Program-made: the position numbers and the translations under genes
Shown here: positions 29,721 to 36,847 of the stretch, piece by piece
Numbering within the stretch: the first letter of the stretch is position 1
Layout of the letters: each line of letters begins with the position of its first letter
Notes under the pieces: model-generated
Databases searched by the model: none
What the model was told of the DNA's origin: nothing
What the model saw: the letters and a program-made list of their open reading frames with translations, nothing else
Source of the DNA: a virus
DNA length: 39,619 bases
Strand: one strand, 5' to 3'
Virus record (IMG/VR): IMGVR_UViG_3300037076_000112
Coordinates: 1 to 39,619 of that record

Positions 29721-30209
29721 ATGCAAAACCCGGCCTGGTTCTCCCGGCGCTACCCAACATTTTCGGATTTTGAAGACTTGGCGCAGACCTATGGTGCGCT
29801 GATAGGCATTGGAGATTGCCCGGGCGCGTTGTTCGTCCCACCTGGTGTAATGGGAAAGAACTCCCCACCGCTGCTGCTGATCCCAGAGAGATCTGGGCTA
29901 CTTGAGCGCATGTGGTTCCTTGCCCACGAGCTGGCCCATCTCCAGAAGCATTCCGGAGCCCCCTGCGCCACTCGGGCGACCAAGGTAGAAGCCCAGGCCG
30001 ACCGCTGGGCAGCTGAGGCCCTGATCCCTGAGGCGGCCGTGCGACGCTACCGCAACGCGAGCGAAGACGCCTTCATCGCAGCTCTGAGCGCTCACTACGA
30101 GGACCTCCCTGCCTACAACTGCCCTGCGCGAAGATTGGCCGGGACCATTGCGCGGATCAGGCTTTCCCTGGTAGAAGATCGTCAGGAAAACAATGAGGAG
30201 GCTGTGTGA
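29721..30209 (+). CDS. ImmA/IrrE-type metalloprotease
   Basis: A 162-residue protein. WFLAHELAHLQKH gives the HExxH zinc site (His69, Glu70, His73), and TKVEAQADRWAAEALIP gives the downstream third ligand motif (Glu90 or Asp94) as in ImmA/IrrE. The family includes ICEBs1 ImmA, which cuts the ImmR repressor, and DdrO-cutting IrrE. It lies directly after the repressor candidate and overlaps the next gene by GTGA. The likely target is that repressor; this is inference. Confidence 0.86.
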   Translation: MQNPAWFSRRYPTFSDFEDLAQTYGALIGIGDCPGALFVPPGVMGKNSPPLLLIPERSGLLERMWFLAHELAHLQKHSGAPCATRATKVEAQADRWAAEALIPEAAVRRYRNASEDAFIAALSAHYEDLPAYNCPARRLAGTIARIRLSLVEDRQENNEEAV

Positions 30210-30562
30210 ACGAGAAGAAGAAGACCCACCCATTCGTCTGGGGGTGCGGCGGGCTCCTCGGGATCAGCATGATCATCGGCATGGTCATGCAGGTGAAACA
30301 GGCCCCAGCGGTCGCGGCCGCCAAGGCTCAGGCTGCTGTCGACACCAAGGCTGAGGCCGAAGCTGAGGTGAAGCGCCAGGCGGCCATGGTGAAGGCCCAT
30401 AAAATCTGGGTAGGTATGACTGAGGCCCAGCTCGTCAAATCACTTGGGAAGCCCGACAAGGTCAACCGCACCGTCACGGCCAACGGGAAATCCGAGCAGT
30501 GGGTCTACCACGGGAACTACATCTACGTGGAAGGTGGCGTCGTCACGGCCTTCCAGAACTAG
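30206..30562 (+). CDS. Membrane-anchored BamE/SmpA-like protein
   Basis: A 118-residue protein. The N-terminus is a basic stretch then a membrane helix (FVWGCGGLLGISMIIGMVMQ, residues 10-29), followed by an Ala/Lys coiled spacer to 65. The C-terminus, IWVGMTEAQLVKSLGKPDKV then WVYHGNYIYVEGG, is the BamE/SmpA-type fold. GTG start at 30206 has AGGAGG ahead and overlaps the protease stop. It is co-transcribed with the lysogeny genes and ends at a strong terminator, so it is likely expressed in the lysogen, perhaps acting on the envelope (e.g. superinfection exclusion). Confidence 0.75.
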   Translation: MNEKKKTHPFVWGCGGLLGISMIIGMVMQVKQAPAVAAAKAQAAVDTKAEAEAEVKRQAAMVKAHKIWVGMTEAQLVKSLGKPDKVNRTVTANGKSEQWVYHGNYIYVEGGVVTAFQN

Positions 30563-30586
30563 ATTTACCGGCATCAGACTCATCCA

Positions 30587-30610
30587 GCCCCGATTCGTCG
30601 GGGCTTTTCT
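30587..30610 (+). terminator. Rho-independent terminator with UUCG loop
   Basis: GCCCCGA-UUCG-UCGGGGC is a perfect 7-bp stem with the very stable UUCG loop, followed by UUUUCUUU. It stands 24 bases after the BamE-like gene and closes the repressor-protease operon. Confidence 0.9.
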
Positions 30611-30623
30611 TTGCCCGCAGGGA

Positions 30624-30676
30624 ACTTACAGAAAGTGTAAATTTCCTCTTGCATGCGCTAACGGAAATCGTAAGCT
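30624..30676 (+). promoter_or_regulatory. Operator-like repeat and candidate promoter of the recombination operon
   Basis: ACTTACAGAAAGTGT (30624-30638) is the inverse of the cro-side repeat ACACTTTTCGTAAGT with two mismatches. A second partial copy, GGAAATCGTAAG (about 30663-30674), follows. A weak promoter could be TTGCAT (30649-30654), 16 bases, TAAGCT (30671-30676). The region lies between a terminator and the plus-strand operon beginning at 30771, so the repressor may control that operon too. Bases 30677-30770 hold no other feature I can name. Confidence 0.55.
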
Positions 30677-30770
30677 GTTCTCAGCAAGGCGAACCACCTT
30701 CACACCACCACCCAGCCTCTGACGGGCAGATCAGATGCGATAGCCGCGCCATCCGGCGCCAGGAGAAGCC

Positions 30771-31325
30771 ATGCCGATCCGCACCACCGAACAGCCCCAT
30801 ATCAAGCCCATCACTGGATTCCCTTTCTATGGAGTTTCCGCTGATGGGCGAGCCTGGACTTGCCGTGTCCCAGGGCAGAAGACGGCGACTCGGTCGAACT
30901 GGGAATGCATGTTTGGTGGCTTCCGAACGGGCTATCCCTGCGTTGGGATCCGCGATGAGGAGGGCGTCCGGCACTACTTCAGCGTCCACCGTCTGGTTGC
31001 CGAAGCATTCCTGGCCCCAGTCGAAGGTAAGACCCTCGTGAACCACAAGAACGGCATCAAGACCGACAACAGGGTCGAGAACCTTGAGTGGTGCGACTAC
31101 ACGGAAAACATGCGCCACGCCTTTGCCAATGGCCTCAATCAGGCTTCGCGCGGCGAAGACAAGGGTAATTCGAAGCTGACTGAAGCGCAGGTCCTGGAGA
31201 TCCGCAGGCTGCGAAAGACCGGGCTCTTTCATCGGGAGATCGCCAAGCAATTCGGCGTCTCGTATTCATCCATCCAGCTGATTTGCCAAGGCCTCAGGTG
31301 GGCATGGCTTAAGGAGATCGCATGA
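30771..31325 (+). CDS. HNH homing endonuclease with DNA-binding C-terminus
   Basis: A 184-residue protein. The N-terminus (GFPFYGVSADGRAWTC) is NUMOD4-like. YFSVHRLVAEAFLAP and LVNHKNGIKTDNRVENLEW are the HNH core. GNSKLTEAQVLEIRRLRKTG with IAKQFGVSYSSIQLICQG is a NUMOD/HTH targeting domain. Its first residues MPIRTTEQ mirror MSIRTVEQ of the next gene, which starts within its last four bases. It is first in the plus-strand operon after the operator region. Confidence 0.88.
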   Translation: MPIRTTEQPHIKPITGFPFYGVSADGRAWTCRVPGQKTATRSNWECMFGGFRTGYPCVGIRDEEGVRHYFSVHRLVAEAFLAPVEGKTLVNHKNGIKTDNRVENLEWCDYTENMRHAFANGLNQASRGEDKGNSKLTEAQVLEIRRLRKTGLFHREIAKQFGVSYSSIQLICQGLRWAWLKEIA

Positions 31326-31732
31326 GCATCAGGACCGTAGAACAGTCCGCACCAGCCACCCTCGCCGAGTTGATTCCCCAGCTCACGATGCTCACCACCG
31401 ACCAGCCGACCACCGCCGAGATCGAAGAAGCGCTGATCAAGATCGTGCCGGCCATCACCCGTGCGCTGGCTGACTGGCTCCGCAGCCGCCACGAGATCGG
31501 CCGGGATGCCCACCTCGCGGCCGTCATGGACCGGCCCGTGGGCTCGGGCCAGATCCCTGCCACGCCCACCTTGACGGCCCTGGTCGACGCCTTCGCCGAC
31601 CACCACCAGCGCGACCATGCCGGCGAGATCCCCGTCGAGAACGAAGCCGAACGGGAATACCTCGACCAGGTCGAGAGCGCGCACCCCCACATCTTCGCCC
31701 CCGACCTCACCCCCATGGAGAAGCCCGCATGA
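31322..31732 (+). CDS. Hypothetical protein of the recombination operon
   Basis: A 136-residue protein starting MSIRTVEQSAPATLAEL, mainly helical (IEEALIKIVPAITRALADWL) with an acidic C-terminus ending PMEKPA. No family recognised. It overlaps the HNH stop and the Sak4-like start by four bases on each side, so it is co-translated with the recombination genes. Confidence 0.7.
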   Translation: MSIRTVEQSAPATLAELIPQLTMLTTDQPTTAEIEEALIKIVPAITRALADWLRSRHEIGRDAHLAAVMDRPVGSGQIPATPTLTALVDAFADHHQRDHAGEIPVENEAEREYLDQVESAHPHIFAPDLTPMEKPA

Positions 31733-33192
31733 GCGTCCAGATCAAGAAAGCAGTCCGCGAGCGCGTCTACCTGAAGCTCGTCGTCACCGGCCCCAGCGGG
31801 GGCGGGAAGACCCTCGGCAGCATCGGCATCGCCAAGGGCCTGGCGCCCACCGGAAAGATCGGCGTCATCGACTCCGAGAACCGGAGCGCCAGCTACTACG
31901 CCAGCCGCTTCGACTTCGATGTGATCGAGCTGGAGGCGCCCTTCACCACGCAGAAGTACCTGGAGGCACTCCGGGCCTTCATCGAGGGCGGCTATGAGGT
32001 GGTCGTCATCGACTCTCTCACCCACGAGTGGGCGGCCTCCGGAGGCATCCTCGATCAGAAGGCCGCCAAGGATTCAAGGGGGGGAAATTCGTTTTCCAAC
32101 TGGAACGAGATGAAGCAGCTCCACAACAAGTTCGTGGAAACCCTGCTCCAGTCCCGGATCCACGTGGTGTGCACTCTTCGCTCGAAGATGGAATATGCCC
32201 TGGAGCAGGACGAGAAGGGCCGCAGCACCGTCCGCAAGGTCGGCCTGGCTCCCATCAGCTCCGACGGCATGGAGTACGAGTTCGGCGTGATGTTCGATGT
32301 GGAGCGCAACAGCCACCTGGCCATCGCCTCCAAGGACCGCACCGGCCTGTTCGAGGGCCGCAGCCTGAACCTGGACGAGCGGGTGGGCAAGGAACTGGCT
32401 GAATGGCTGGCCTCCGGCGCCGAACTGGCGCCCGTGCCCCCCACCGGTGGCGGCCAGTCGGGCCCGGCCGCTGCTGCCCCGACGAAGGCGGCCACGCCGC
32501 GCCCTACCCAAGCCGGTGCGAGCGCTGCGGCAAAGAAGTCCGCCCCGGCTTCGCCATCTGCCGGAAGTGCTGGAGCATCCTCGCTCCCCACGCCCGCTAC
32601 CGATGAGCCCCCCGCCGAGTGGGTGGCCGCCATGGTCGAGCTGTGCGAGGTCACCTTCGGCATGGGTGAGCCAACCCGCACGAAGCTCATCGCGCAATGG
32701 GAATCCGAAGGCCCCGCCAGCCTGGCCGCCCTGCGCACCGAGGTGGTCAGCCTCCGCTCGATCATGCACCCCGAGTCGATGGCGCCCACCACCGCCGGCG
32801 AGGTCATCAACCAGCTGCCCCGCCCCGAGGTCCAGCAGATCAGCCAGGAGGCCAACGACTTCGTGGAGGGCGTCGACCCAACGCCGGCCGACACCGACGA
32901 GGCCGCCGGCGGGATCAGCCAGATCCAGTACGAGGCTCTCAACACCCTTATCGGCGCTTTCAAGATCAACCGCGACGCCCTGCGGTCCTGGGCCTTCAAG
33001 TCCGGCCACCTGCTGCCCGGCGCCAACGGCCCCACGCTCGCCCGGATGAAGGCTGAGGAGTTCGAGAAGCTCCGCACGAAGCTCTGCAACCAGGCCATCG
33101 CGGCGAAAGGTGAGACCTGGTCCCAGCGCACCGTCCGAATTATCAATTCTTCCCCCATCACCACCTACCAGCCCGTTGCGGCTGCCTCTTAA
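31729..33192 (+). CDS. Sak4-like RecA-fold ATPase, possibly a fused or frameshifted gene
   Basis: A 487-residue reading frame. Residues 1-230 are a RecA-like core: Walker A VTGPSGGGKT (19-28), KIGVIDSENR (43-52), Walker B VVVIDSLTHEW (91-101), and VVCTLRSKMEY, as in Sak4 single-strand annealing ATPases of phages. Residues 237-293 are an Ala/Pro/Ser-rich linker whose DNA in the -1 frame encodes a zinc ribbon. Residues 294-487 are a helical domain with ISQIQYEALNTLIGAFK and ending SPITTYQPVAAAS, like C-terminal parts of annealing proteins. It is unusually long for Sak4. See the separate entry on the hidden frame. Confidence 0.83.
   Translation: MSVQIKKAVRERVYLKLVVTGPSGGGKTLGSIGIAKGLAPTGKIGVIDSENRSASYYASRFDFDVIELEAPFTTQKYLEALRAFIEGGYEVVVIDSLTHEWAASGGILDQKAAKDSRGGNSFSNWNEMKQLHNKFVETLLQSRIHVVCTLRSKMEYALEQDEKGRSTVRKVGLAPISSDGMEYEFGVMFDVERNSHLAIASKDRTGLFEGRSLNLDERVGKELAEWLASGAELAPVPPTGGGQSGPAAAAPTKAATPRPTQAGASAAAKKSAPASPSAGSAGASSLPTPATDEPPAEWVAAMVELCEVTFGMGEPTRTKLIAQWESEGPASLAALRTEVVSLRSIMHPESMAPTTAGEVINQLPRPEVQQISQEANDFVEGVDPTPADTDEAAGGISQIQYEALNTLIGAFKINRDALRSWAFKSGHLLPGANGPTLARMKAEEFEKLRTKLCNQAIAAKGETWSQRTVRIINSSPITTYQPVAAAS
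32437..32606 (+). other. Hidden -1 reading frame encoding a zinc ribbon inside the Sak4-like gene
   Basis: Starting at the run of six C (32437-32442), the frame -1 to the Sak4 gene reads RCERCGKEVRPGFAICRKCW then SILAPHARYR and stops with TGA at 32606. Two CxxC pairs make a textbook zinc ribbon. In that frame about 25 of 29 codons have G or C in third place, against about 17 of 29 in the Sak4 frame, so this is the frame under coding selection. The Sak4 frame resumes the coding signal right after, where GTG (32623) or ATG (32632) could be starts. Either one base is missing or extra in the C run, or a ribosomal frameshift is used. Confidence 0.68.
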
Positions 33193-33204
33193 GGAGCACC
33201 ACCC

Positions 33205-33600
33205 ATGAGCTATTGCCCCGAAGGCGTCTCCGAAGTCACCATCGGCCCCGGCACCCACCCGGTCTTCATGACCGGCATCAAGCGGATCACCGACCGCGAG
33301 AAGCTGGCCAAGTTCAGCGCCCAGGCCGTGTTCATCGCCACCTTCAAGTCCGTGGAAACGGCCGTGGAGAAGGACATGGTCATCAAGTTCTCCGGCGCGT
33401 CCTCCGACCACTACGCCGGCCTGAACATCGATCGCCTGCACCTGGCCGCCGGCCTCGAGGCCCCCGCGGCCGGTGAGCGCCTCGACCTCGAGAACCTGGT
33501 CAACCTCCTGGATGGCGTGGAGCTGCTCCTCGAGGTCAACGACAAGGGCTACGCCAACGCCGTCGTGATCCCCGAGCAGCCGGGCGAGGAAGTGGTCTGA
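33205..33600 (+). CDS. Hypothetical protein after the annealing ATPase, possible SSB substitute
   Basis: A 131-residue protein starting MSYCPEGVSEVTIGPG. Mixed beta/alpha with IATFKSVETAVEKDMVIKF and a C-terminus of LLEVNDKGYANAVVIPEQ plus acidic EEVV, which resembles the acidic tail of single-strand binding proteins. Position right after a Sak4-like gene is where SSB or DUF669-type partners are found. No motif settles it. Its stop is shared with the start of the low-GC gene. Confidence 0.62.
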   Translation: MSYCPEGVSEVTIGPGTHPVFMTGIKRITDREKLAKFSAQAVFIATFKSVETAVEKDMVIKFSGASSDHYAGLNIDRLHLAAGLEAPAAGERLDLENLVNLLDGVELLLEVNDKGYANAVVIPEQPGEEVV

Positions 33601-33602
33601 TG
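33592..33602 (+). repeat. 11-bp direct repeat, left flank of the low-GC gene
   Basis: GTGGTCTGATG spans the stop-start junction before the low-GC gene and recurs exactly at 34374-34384 across the junction after it. The repeat distance is 782 bases, one gene. Both junctions keep a TGATG overlap. Confidence 0.88.
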
Positions 33603-34382
33603 AAAACCACCCTGGAAACAATCACCCCAACCATGGCCGAAAAATACCTAGAAAAGAACCACCAAGGCAATCGCCATTTAAGAGTAACCCATGTTGGAAA
33701 TCTTGCTGCGGCGATGTCCCGTGGGGAGTGGATTCCAAATCATCAAGGAATCTCGTTTGATGTTCTTGGGAATTTGAATGACGGTCAGCACCGGCTCCGA
33801 GCCATTATTCAACACGGGCATCCGATTCAGATGAATGTTACTCGGGATGTCCCAGTTGATTCCTTCAAGACTGTCGACATTGGTATCAAAAGATCAGTGG
33901 CCGATGTTCTTGGTGGCTCTGTGCGCAAGAATGCCATTGGCGCTTTTTTATCCAGGATCTTGTATGGAAATTTTGGCGCCACACCAACAGGAATAGAACA
34001 GGTTATTAAGTTCTTTGAACCCGAAATTGAAATGCTAATCGCGCATTGCGGATCAACAAAAAAGACGTTTAGCAGTTCTGCTGTTCAGGCCGCTGCTGTG
34101 TTCCGTCTGCGCATGGACTCAAGCGCTGCTGATTACATCTTGAACACTTACAGAAGCATGGTTTTGGGCCATTTGAATGAACTCCCATCGGTGGCGGTTT
34201 CCTTCGTTAATCAAGTAAACAACAGGGCGATCAGTTCTTCTCGTGGTGAAGATTTGTTTGTTAGAGCTTTCATAACTTTTGATTACCGCAAATCTGGTAT
34301 TTCAGTTGTCGCCTACAAAGACAAGGCTCCCACGATGAGCCTTGTTCGGAACCGCTTCTGCACAGCTATCGGGGTGGTCTGA
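33600..34382 (+). CDS. Low-GC DGQHR-motif (ParB-like) protein, recently inserted
   Basis: A 260-residue protein. HLRVTHVGNLAAAMSRGEW, FDVLGNLNDGQHRLRAIIQH and VDSFKTVDIGIKRSVADVLG follow the ParB/sulfiredoxin-like fold of proteins with a DGQHR motif (residues about 62-67), common in phages but of unclear function; some relatives bind DNA or nucleotides. Codon use is starkly different: A/T-ending codons (aaa, gat, ttt, att) dominate, whereas both neighbours end almost always in G/C. The 11-bp repeats at both ends mark an insertion that left neighbouring genes whole. Confidence 0.83.
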   Translation: MKTTLETITPTMAEKYLEKNHQGNRHLRVTHVGNLAAAMSRGEWIPNHQGISFDVLGNLNDGQHRLRAIIQHGHPIQMNVTRDVPVDSFKTVDIGIKRSVADVLGGSVRKNAIGAFLSRILYGNFGATPTGIEQVIKFFEPEIEMLIAHCGSTKKTFSSSAVQAAAVFRLRMDSSAADYILNTYRSMVLGHLNELPSVAVSFVNQVNNRAISSSRGEDLFVRAFITFDYRKSGISVVAYKDKAPTMSLVRNRFCTAIGVV

Positions 34383-34384
34383 TG
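34374..34384 (+). repeat. 11-bp direct repeat, right flank of the low-GC gene
   Basis: Second copy of GTGGTCTGATG, covering the stop of the low-GC gene and the ATG of the next. Removing one copy and the gene would leave the 131-residue gene's stop joined directly to the ATG at 34382 in the same TGATG overlap. Confidence 0.88.
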
Positions 34385-35086
34385 GACGCCCTCGCCACCA
34401 TCCCCGAGGAGGGCTCCCTCCTCATCCTCCGTGCCACCTCCTTCCCCGTGGACGTCCAGGGGGTGAAGATCAACACCCCCGAGGAGGCCCAGGCTGCCGT
34501 TGACCAGACCCGCGAGATCAAGGCCCTCGCGGCCCAGATCGAGGAATACCGGAAGAGCCTGACCAAGCCTCTGGACGACGAGAAGAAAGCCATCATGGAC
34601 ACCTTCCGCCCAGCCACGGAGTTCCTGGCCAAGTGCGAGCTCGTCCTCAAGGGCAGCATCACCACCTTCAACCAGGAGCAGGCCCGCATCGCGGCCGCTG
34701 CCGCTACTGAGGCTCGGCGCCTGGAGAAGATCGAGCTGGACCGCCAGGCCGAGGAGCAGGCCGCGTCTGAGGCACTCCTGGCCCAGGCCGAGGAAGCTGC
34801 CCTGGCCGGCGACAGTGCGGCCGCAGAGGCACTGGAAGAGAAGGCCATGGCCGCACAGGCCCAGGCTGCCCCCATCGCAACCTATGTGCCCCCGGTGGCC
34901 ACGAAGCCTCGCGGCGCGTCCACCACGAAGATCTGGAAGTGCAGGGTGGTCGACCCCACCAAGGTCCCCGACCAGTTCAAAACCATCAACGAAAAGGCGC
35001 TCGATGCCTATGCCAAGGCCATGAAGCAGGACGCCAAGGTCGATGGCTGCGAGTTCTACTCCGAAGACTCCCTTTCCATCCGCTGA
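34382..35086 (+). CDS. Coiled-coil protein of the recombination block
   Basis: A 234-residue protein. After a beta-type first 40 residues comes REIKALAAQIEEYRKSLTKP and LDDEKKAIMDTFRPATEFLA, then a long Ala/Glu coiled coil (residues 100-170). The C-terminal KIWKCRVVDPTKVPDQFKTI and NEKALDAYAKAMKQDAKVDG domain is of a sort seen in phage proteins beside RecT/Erf/Sak genes. It probably assists recombination or DNA handling. G+C-rich codon use resumes here after the low-GC gene. Confidence 0.78.
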   Translation: MDALATIPEEGSLLILRATSFPVDVQGVKINTPEEAQAAVDQTREIKALAAQIEEYRKSLTKPLDDEKKAIMDTFRPATEFLAKCELVLKGSITTFNQEQARIAAAAATEARRLEKIELDRQAEEQAASEALLAQAEEAALAGDSAAAEALEEKAMAAQAQAAPIATYVPPVATKPRGASTTKIWKCRVVDPTKVPDQFKTINEKALDAYAKAMKQDAKVDGCEFYSEDSLSIR

Positions 35087-35093
35087 GGAACCC

Positions 35094-35936
35094 ATGACCG
35101 CAACCAATCCCCCCGACCGCACCGCCATCGATACCGTGCTGATCAAGCTCAACCTGGGCTGCCAGTACATGGAGATCAACCACCCGTCCAAGGCTGACGT
35201 GAAGAAGGCCTCCGAAGCCGCCAAGGACGCCGCGGACATCCTGAAGGCCTGCTTGGTCCTGCTGGACCACGATATCTACGTCGTCCAGGAAGCACCCCCG
35301 GCTCCTGGTGTGCCCCTGTTCAAGGATTCCGGAGAGCCGAGCAGGGGCGCGGAAGTGCCTGCTCCCGAGCCTACGCCCGAGCCCGCCAAGGTTCTTCCCA
35401 CACTGGGCATCATCGACGTTGAGGTCGTCCGCAAGTTCAAGGTGGGAGACAGGGTAAAGGAGGTCCTCTGCCAGGAAGACCTCGACGCTGGCGAGAAGCC
35501 CCGCACTGGGGTCATCGATGAGGACGATGGCAGCACCGAGGACAACGCTCCCTACTTCGTGACGTTGGATGGCGATGGCTACAGCTCCTGGTTCGACGCC
35601 GCCGAACTGGAGATGGTCGAGGCCGGCCCCGAACTGACTGCCGATCAGAAGACCTTGGCCGAGCCCTTCCCTAAGGGCACCAAGGCCGAGCAGAAGGCAG
35701 TCTTCGGACAGCGCCTCACCACACTGAAGGACATCTTCTGCCAGCGTCTCGACCTGGCCGGCAGCACCGCGACCCTGGACTCTCAACTCAAGGAGTTCCG
35801 CCCCCACCGCAATGCCTGGGCAGCTGCCTGGAAGGCCGACGCCAAGGCCACCTGGCCGAAGCTACTGGCTGCCATCGTCGAGGCCAACACCCTCGCCAAC
35901 AAGTTCACCAGCTGGGCGCCCGAGGTGGCTGCATGA
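35094..35936 (+). CDS. Hypothetical protein of the early plus-strand operon
   Basis: A 280-residue protein; the ATG at 35094 has TGAGGAACCC ahead, so the shorter start is chosen. Residues 1-60 are helical (MEINHPSKADVKKASEAAKD); 80-110 Pro-rich; 120-185 a small beta-domain with RKFKVGDRVKEVL and SSWFDAAELEMVEA, similar to SH3-like folds; the C-terminus (200-280) is helical. No family recognised. It overlaps the pentapeptide gene by four bases. Confidence 0.7.
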   Translation: MTATNPPDRTAIDTVLIKLNLGCQYMEINHPSKADVKKASEAAKDAADILKACLVLLDHDIYVVQEAPPAPGVPLFKDSGEPSRGAEVPAPEPTPEPAKVLPTLGIIDVEVVRKFKVGDRVKEVLCQEDLDAGEKPRTGVIDEDDGSTEDNAPYFVTLDGDGYSSWFDAAELEMVEAGPELTADQKTLAEPFPKGTKAEQKAVFGQRLTTLKDIFCQRLDLAGSTATLDSQLKEFRPHRNAWAAAWKADAKATWPKLLAAIVEANTLANKFTSWAPEVAA

Positions 35937-36847
35937 GCCAGGAGAAGCCCACCCCCGAAGAACTGAAGCAGATCCTCGCTGACCACCTGCTCTGGCGCCA
36001 GTCCTACGGCGCCAAGGGCAAGCAGGCCAACCTCGTCAGGGCCAACCTCGTCAGGGCCAACCTCGACGGGGCCAACCTCGACGGGGCCAACCTCGACGGG
36101 GCCAACCTCGACGGGGCCTACCTCGTCAGGGCCAACCTCGACGGGGCCTACCTCGTCAGGGCCAACCTCGTCAGGGCCAACCTCGCCGGGGCCAACCTCG
36201 ACGGGGCCTACCTCGTCAGGGCCAACCTCGACGGGGCCTACCTCATCAGGGCCAACCTCGTCAGGGCCAACCTCGCCGGGGCCAACCTCGCCGGGGCCTA
36301 CCTCGTCAGGGCCAACCTCGCCGGGGCCAACCTCGACGGGGCCTACCTCGACGGGGCCTACCTCGACGGGGCCTACCTCGTCAGGGCCAACCTCGACGGG
36401 GCCCGTGGTTTCGAGCCCTTCATCTGCGTCGGACCGATCGGCAGCCGCCAGGCCTACACCACCGTCTTCCTCTACCAGGACAAGATCGTCTGCGGCTGCT
36501 TCACCGGCACCCTCGCGCAATTCGAGTCCAAGGTGCGCAGGACCCACGCCGACAACCCGGCGCACCTGGCCGAATATATGGGCCTCATCGCCTATGCCAA
36601 GGTGCTCCGCGAAGCGCAGCCCGAGCGCCCCGCCCAAGAGCCGGAACCGCCAGCGCCCTTCGCTGAAGGTGCCCGGGTGCGTCTCACGGCCGCAGGCAAG
36701 GAGAAGTATCCCTGGGCCACGAGCGACCAAGGCGACGTCACCAGCTGCGCCGGCGGCTGGACCCGCATCGAGTTCGACGACTGCTACATGAGCTTCGCCA
36801 ATGAGTTCGTGGAGCGCGTCGAGGAAGCCGAGAAGGCCGCCTCATGA
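35933..36847 (+). CDS. Pentapeptide-repeat protein with C-terminal domain
   Basis: A 304-residue protein. Residues 32-156 are 25 perfect pentapeptides of types ANLVR, ANLDG, ANLAG, AYLVR, AYLDG and AYLIR, which would form a right-handed quadrilateral beta-helix with Leu in the central position. A domain with PFICVGPIGSRQAYTTVFLY and CGCFTGTLAQFESKVRRTH follows (residues 160-215), then a Pro-rich hinge and an SH3-like end (ARVRLTAAGKEKYPW). Such helices may mimic DNA, as in Qnr and MfpA, so gyrase or nuclease inhibition is thinkable. The 15-bp repeats are so alike that recent expansion is likely. The long ORF on the opposite strand is a shadow. Confidence 0.86.
   Translation: MSQEKPTPEELKQILADHLLWRQSYGAKGKQANLVRANLVRANLDGANLDGANLDGANLDGAYLVRANLDGAYLVRANLVRANLAGANLDGAYLVRANLDGAYLIRANLVRANLAGANLAGAYLVRANLAGANLDGAYLDGAYLDGAYLVRANLDGARGFEPFICVGPIGSRQAYTTVFLYQDKIVCGCFTGTLAQFESKVRRTHADNPAHLAEYMGLIAYAKVLREAQPERPAQEPEPPAPFAEGARVRLTAAGKEKYPWATSDQGDVTSCAGGWTRIEFDDCYMSFANEFVERVEEAEKAAS
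36026..36400 (+). repeat. 25 tandem copies of a 15-bp coding repeat
   Basis: Units are gccAACCTCGTCAGG, gccAACCTCGACGGG, gccTACCTCGTCAGG and close variants, with no indels. The near-identity at synonymous sites points to recent slippage or unequal exchange, so copy number may vary in a population. Confidence 0.95.

Noticed and set aside
32074-33621. 515-residue minus-strand open frame
   Set aside because: It is the antisense of the Sak4-like and following genes; no motif, atypical residues.
36026-36400. Possible CRISPR or minisatellite array
   Set aside because: Units of 15 bases without spacers, in frame and coding for pentapeptides.
35783-36730. Minus-strand frame with VGPDEVGPVEVGP repeats
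   Set aside because: It is the complement of the 15-bp pentapeptide repeats; the plus frame has the right codon bias and the upstream overlap.
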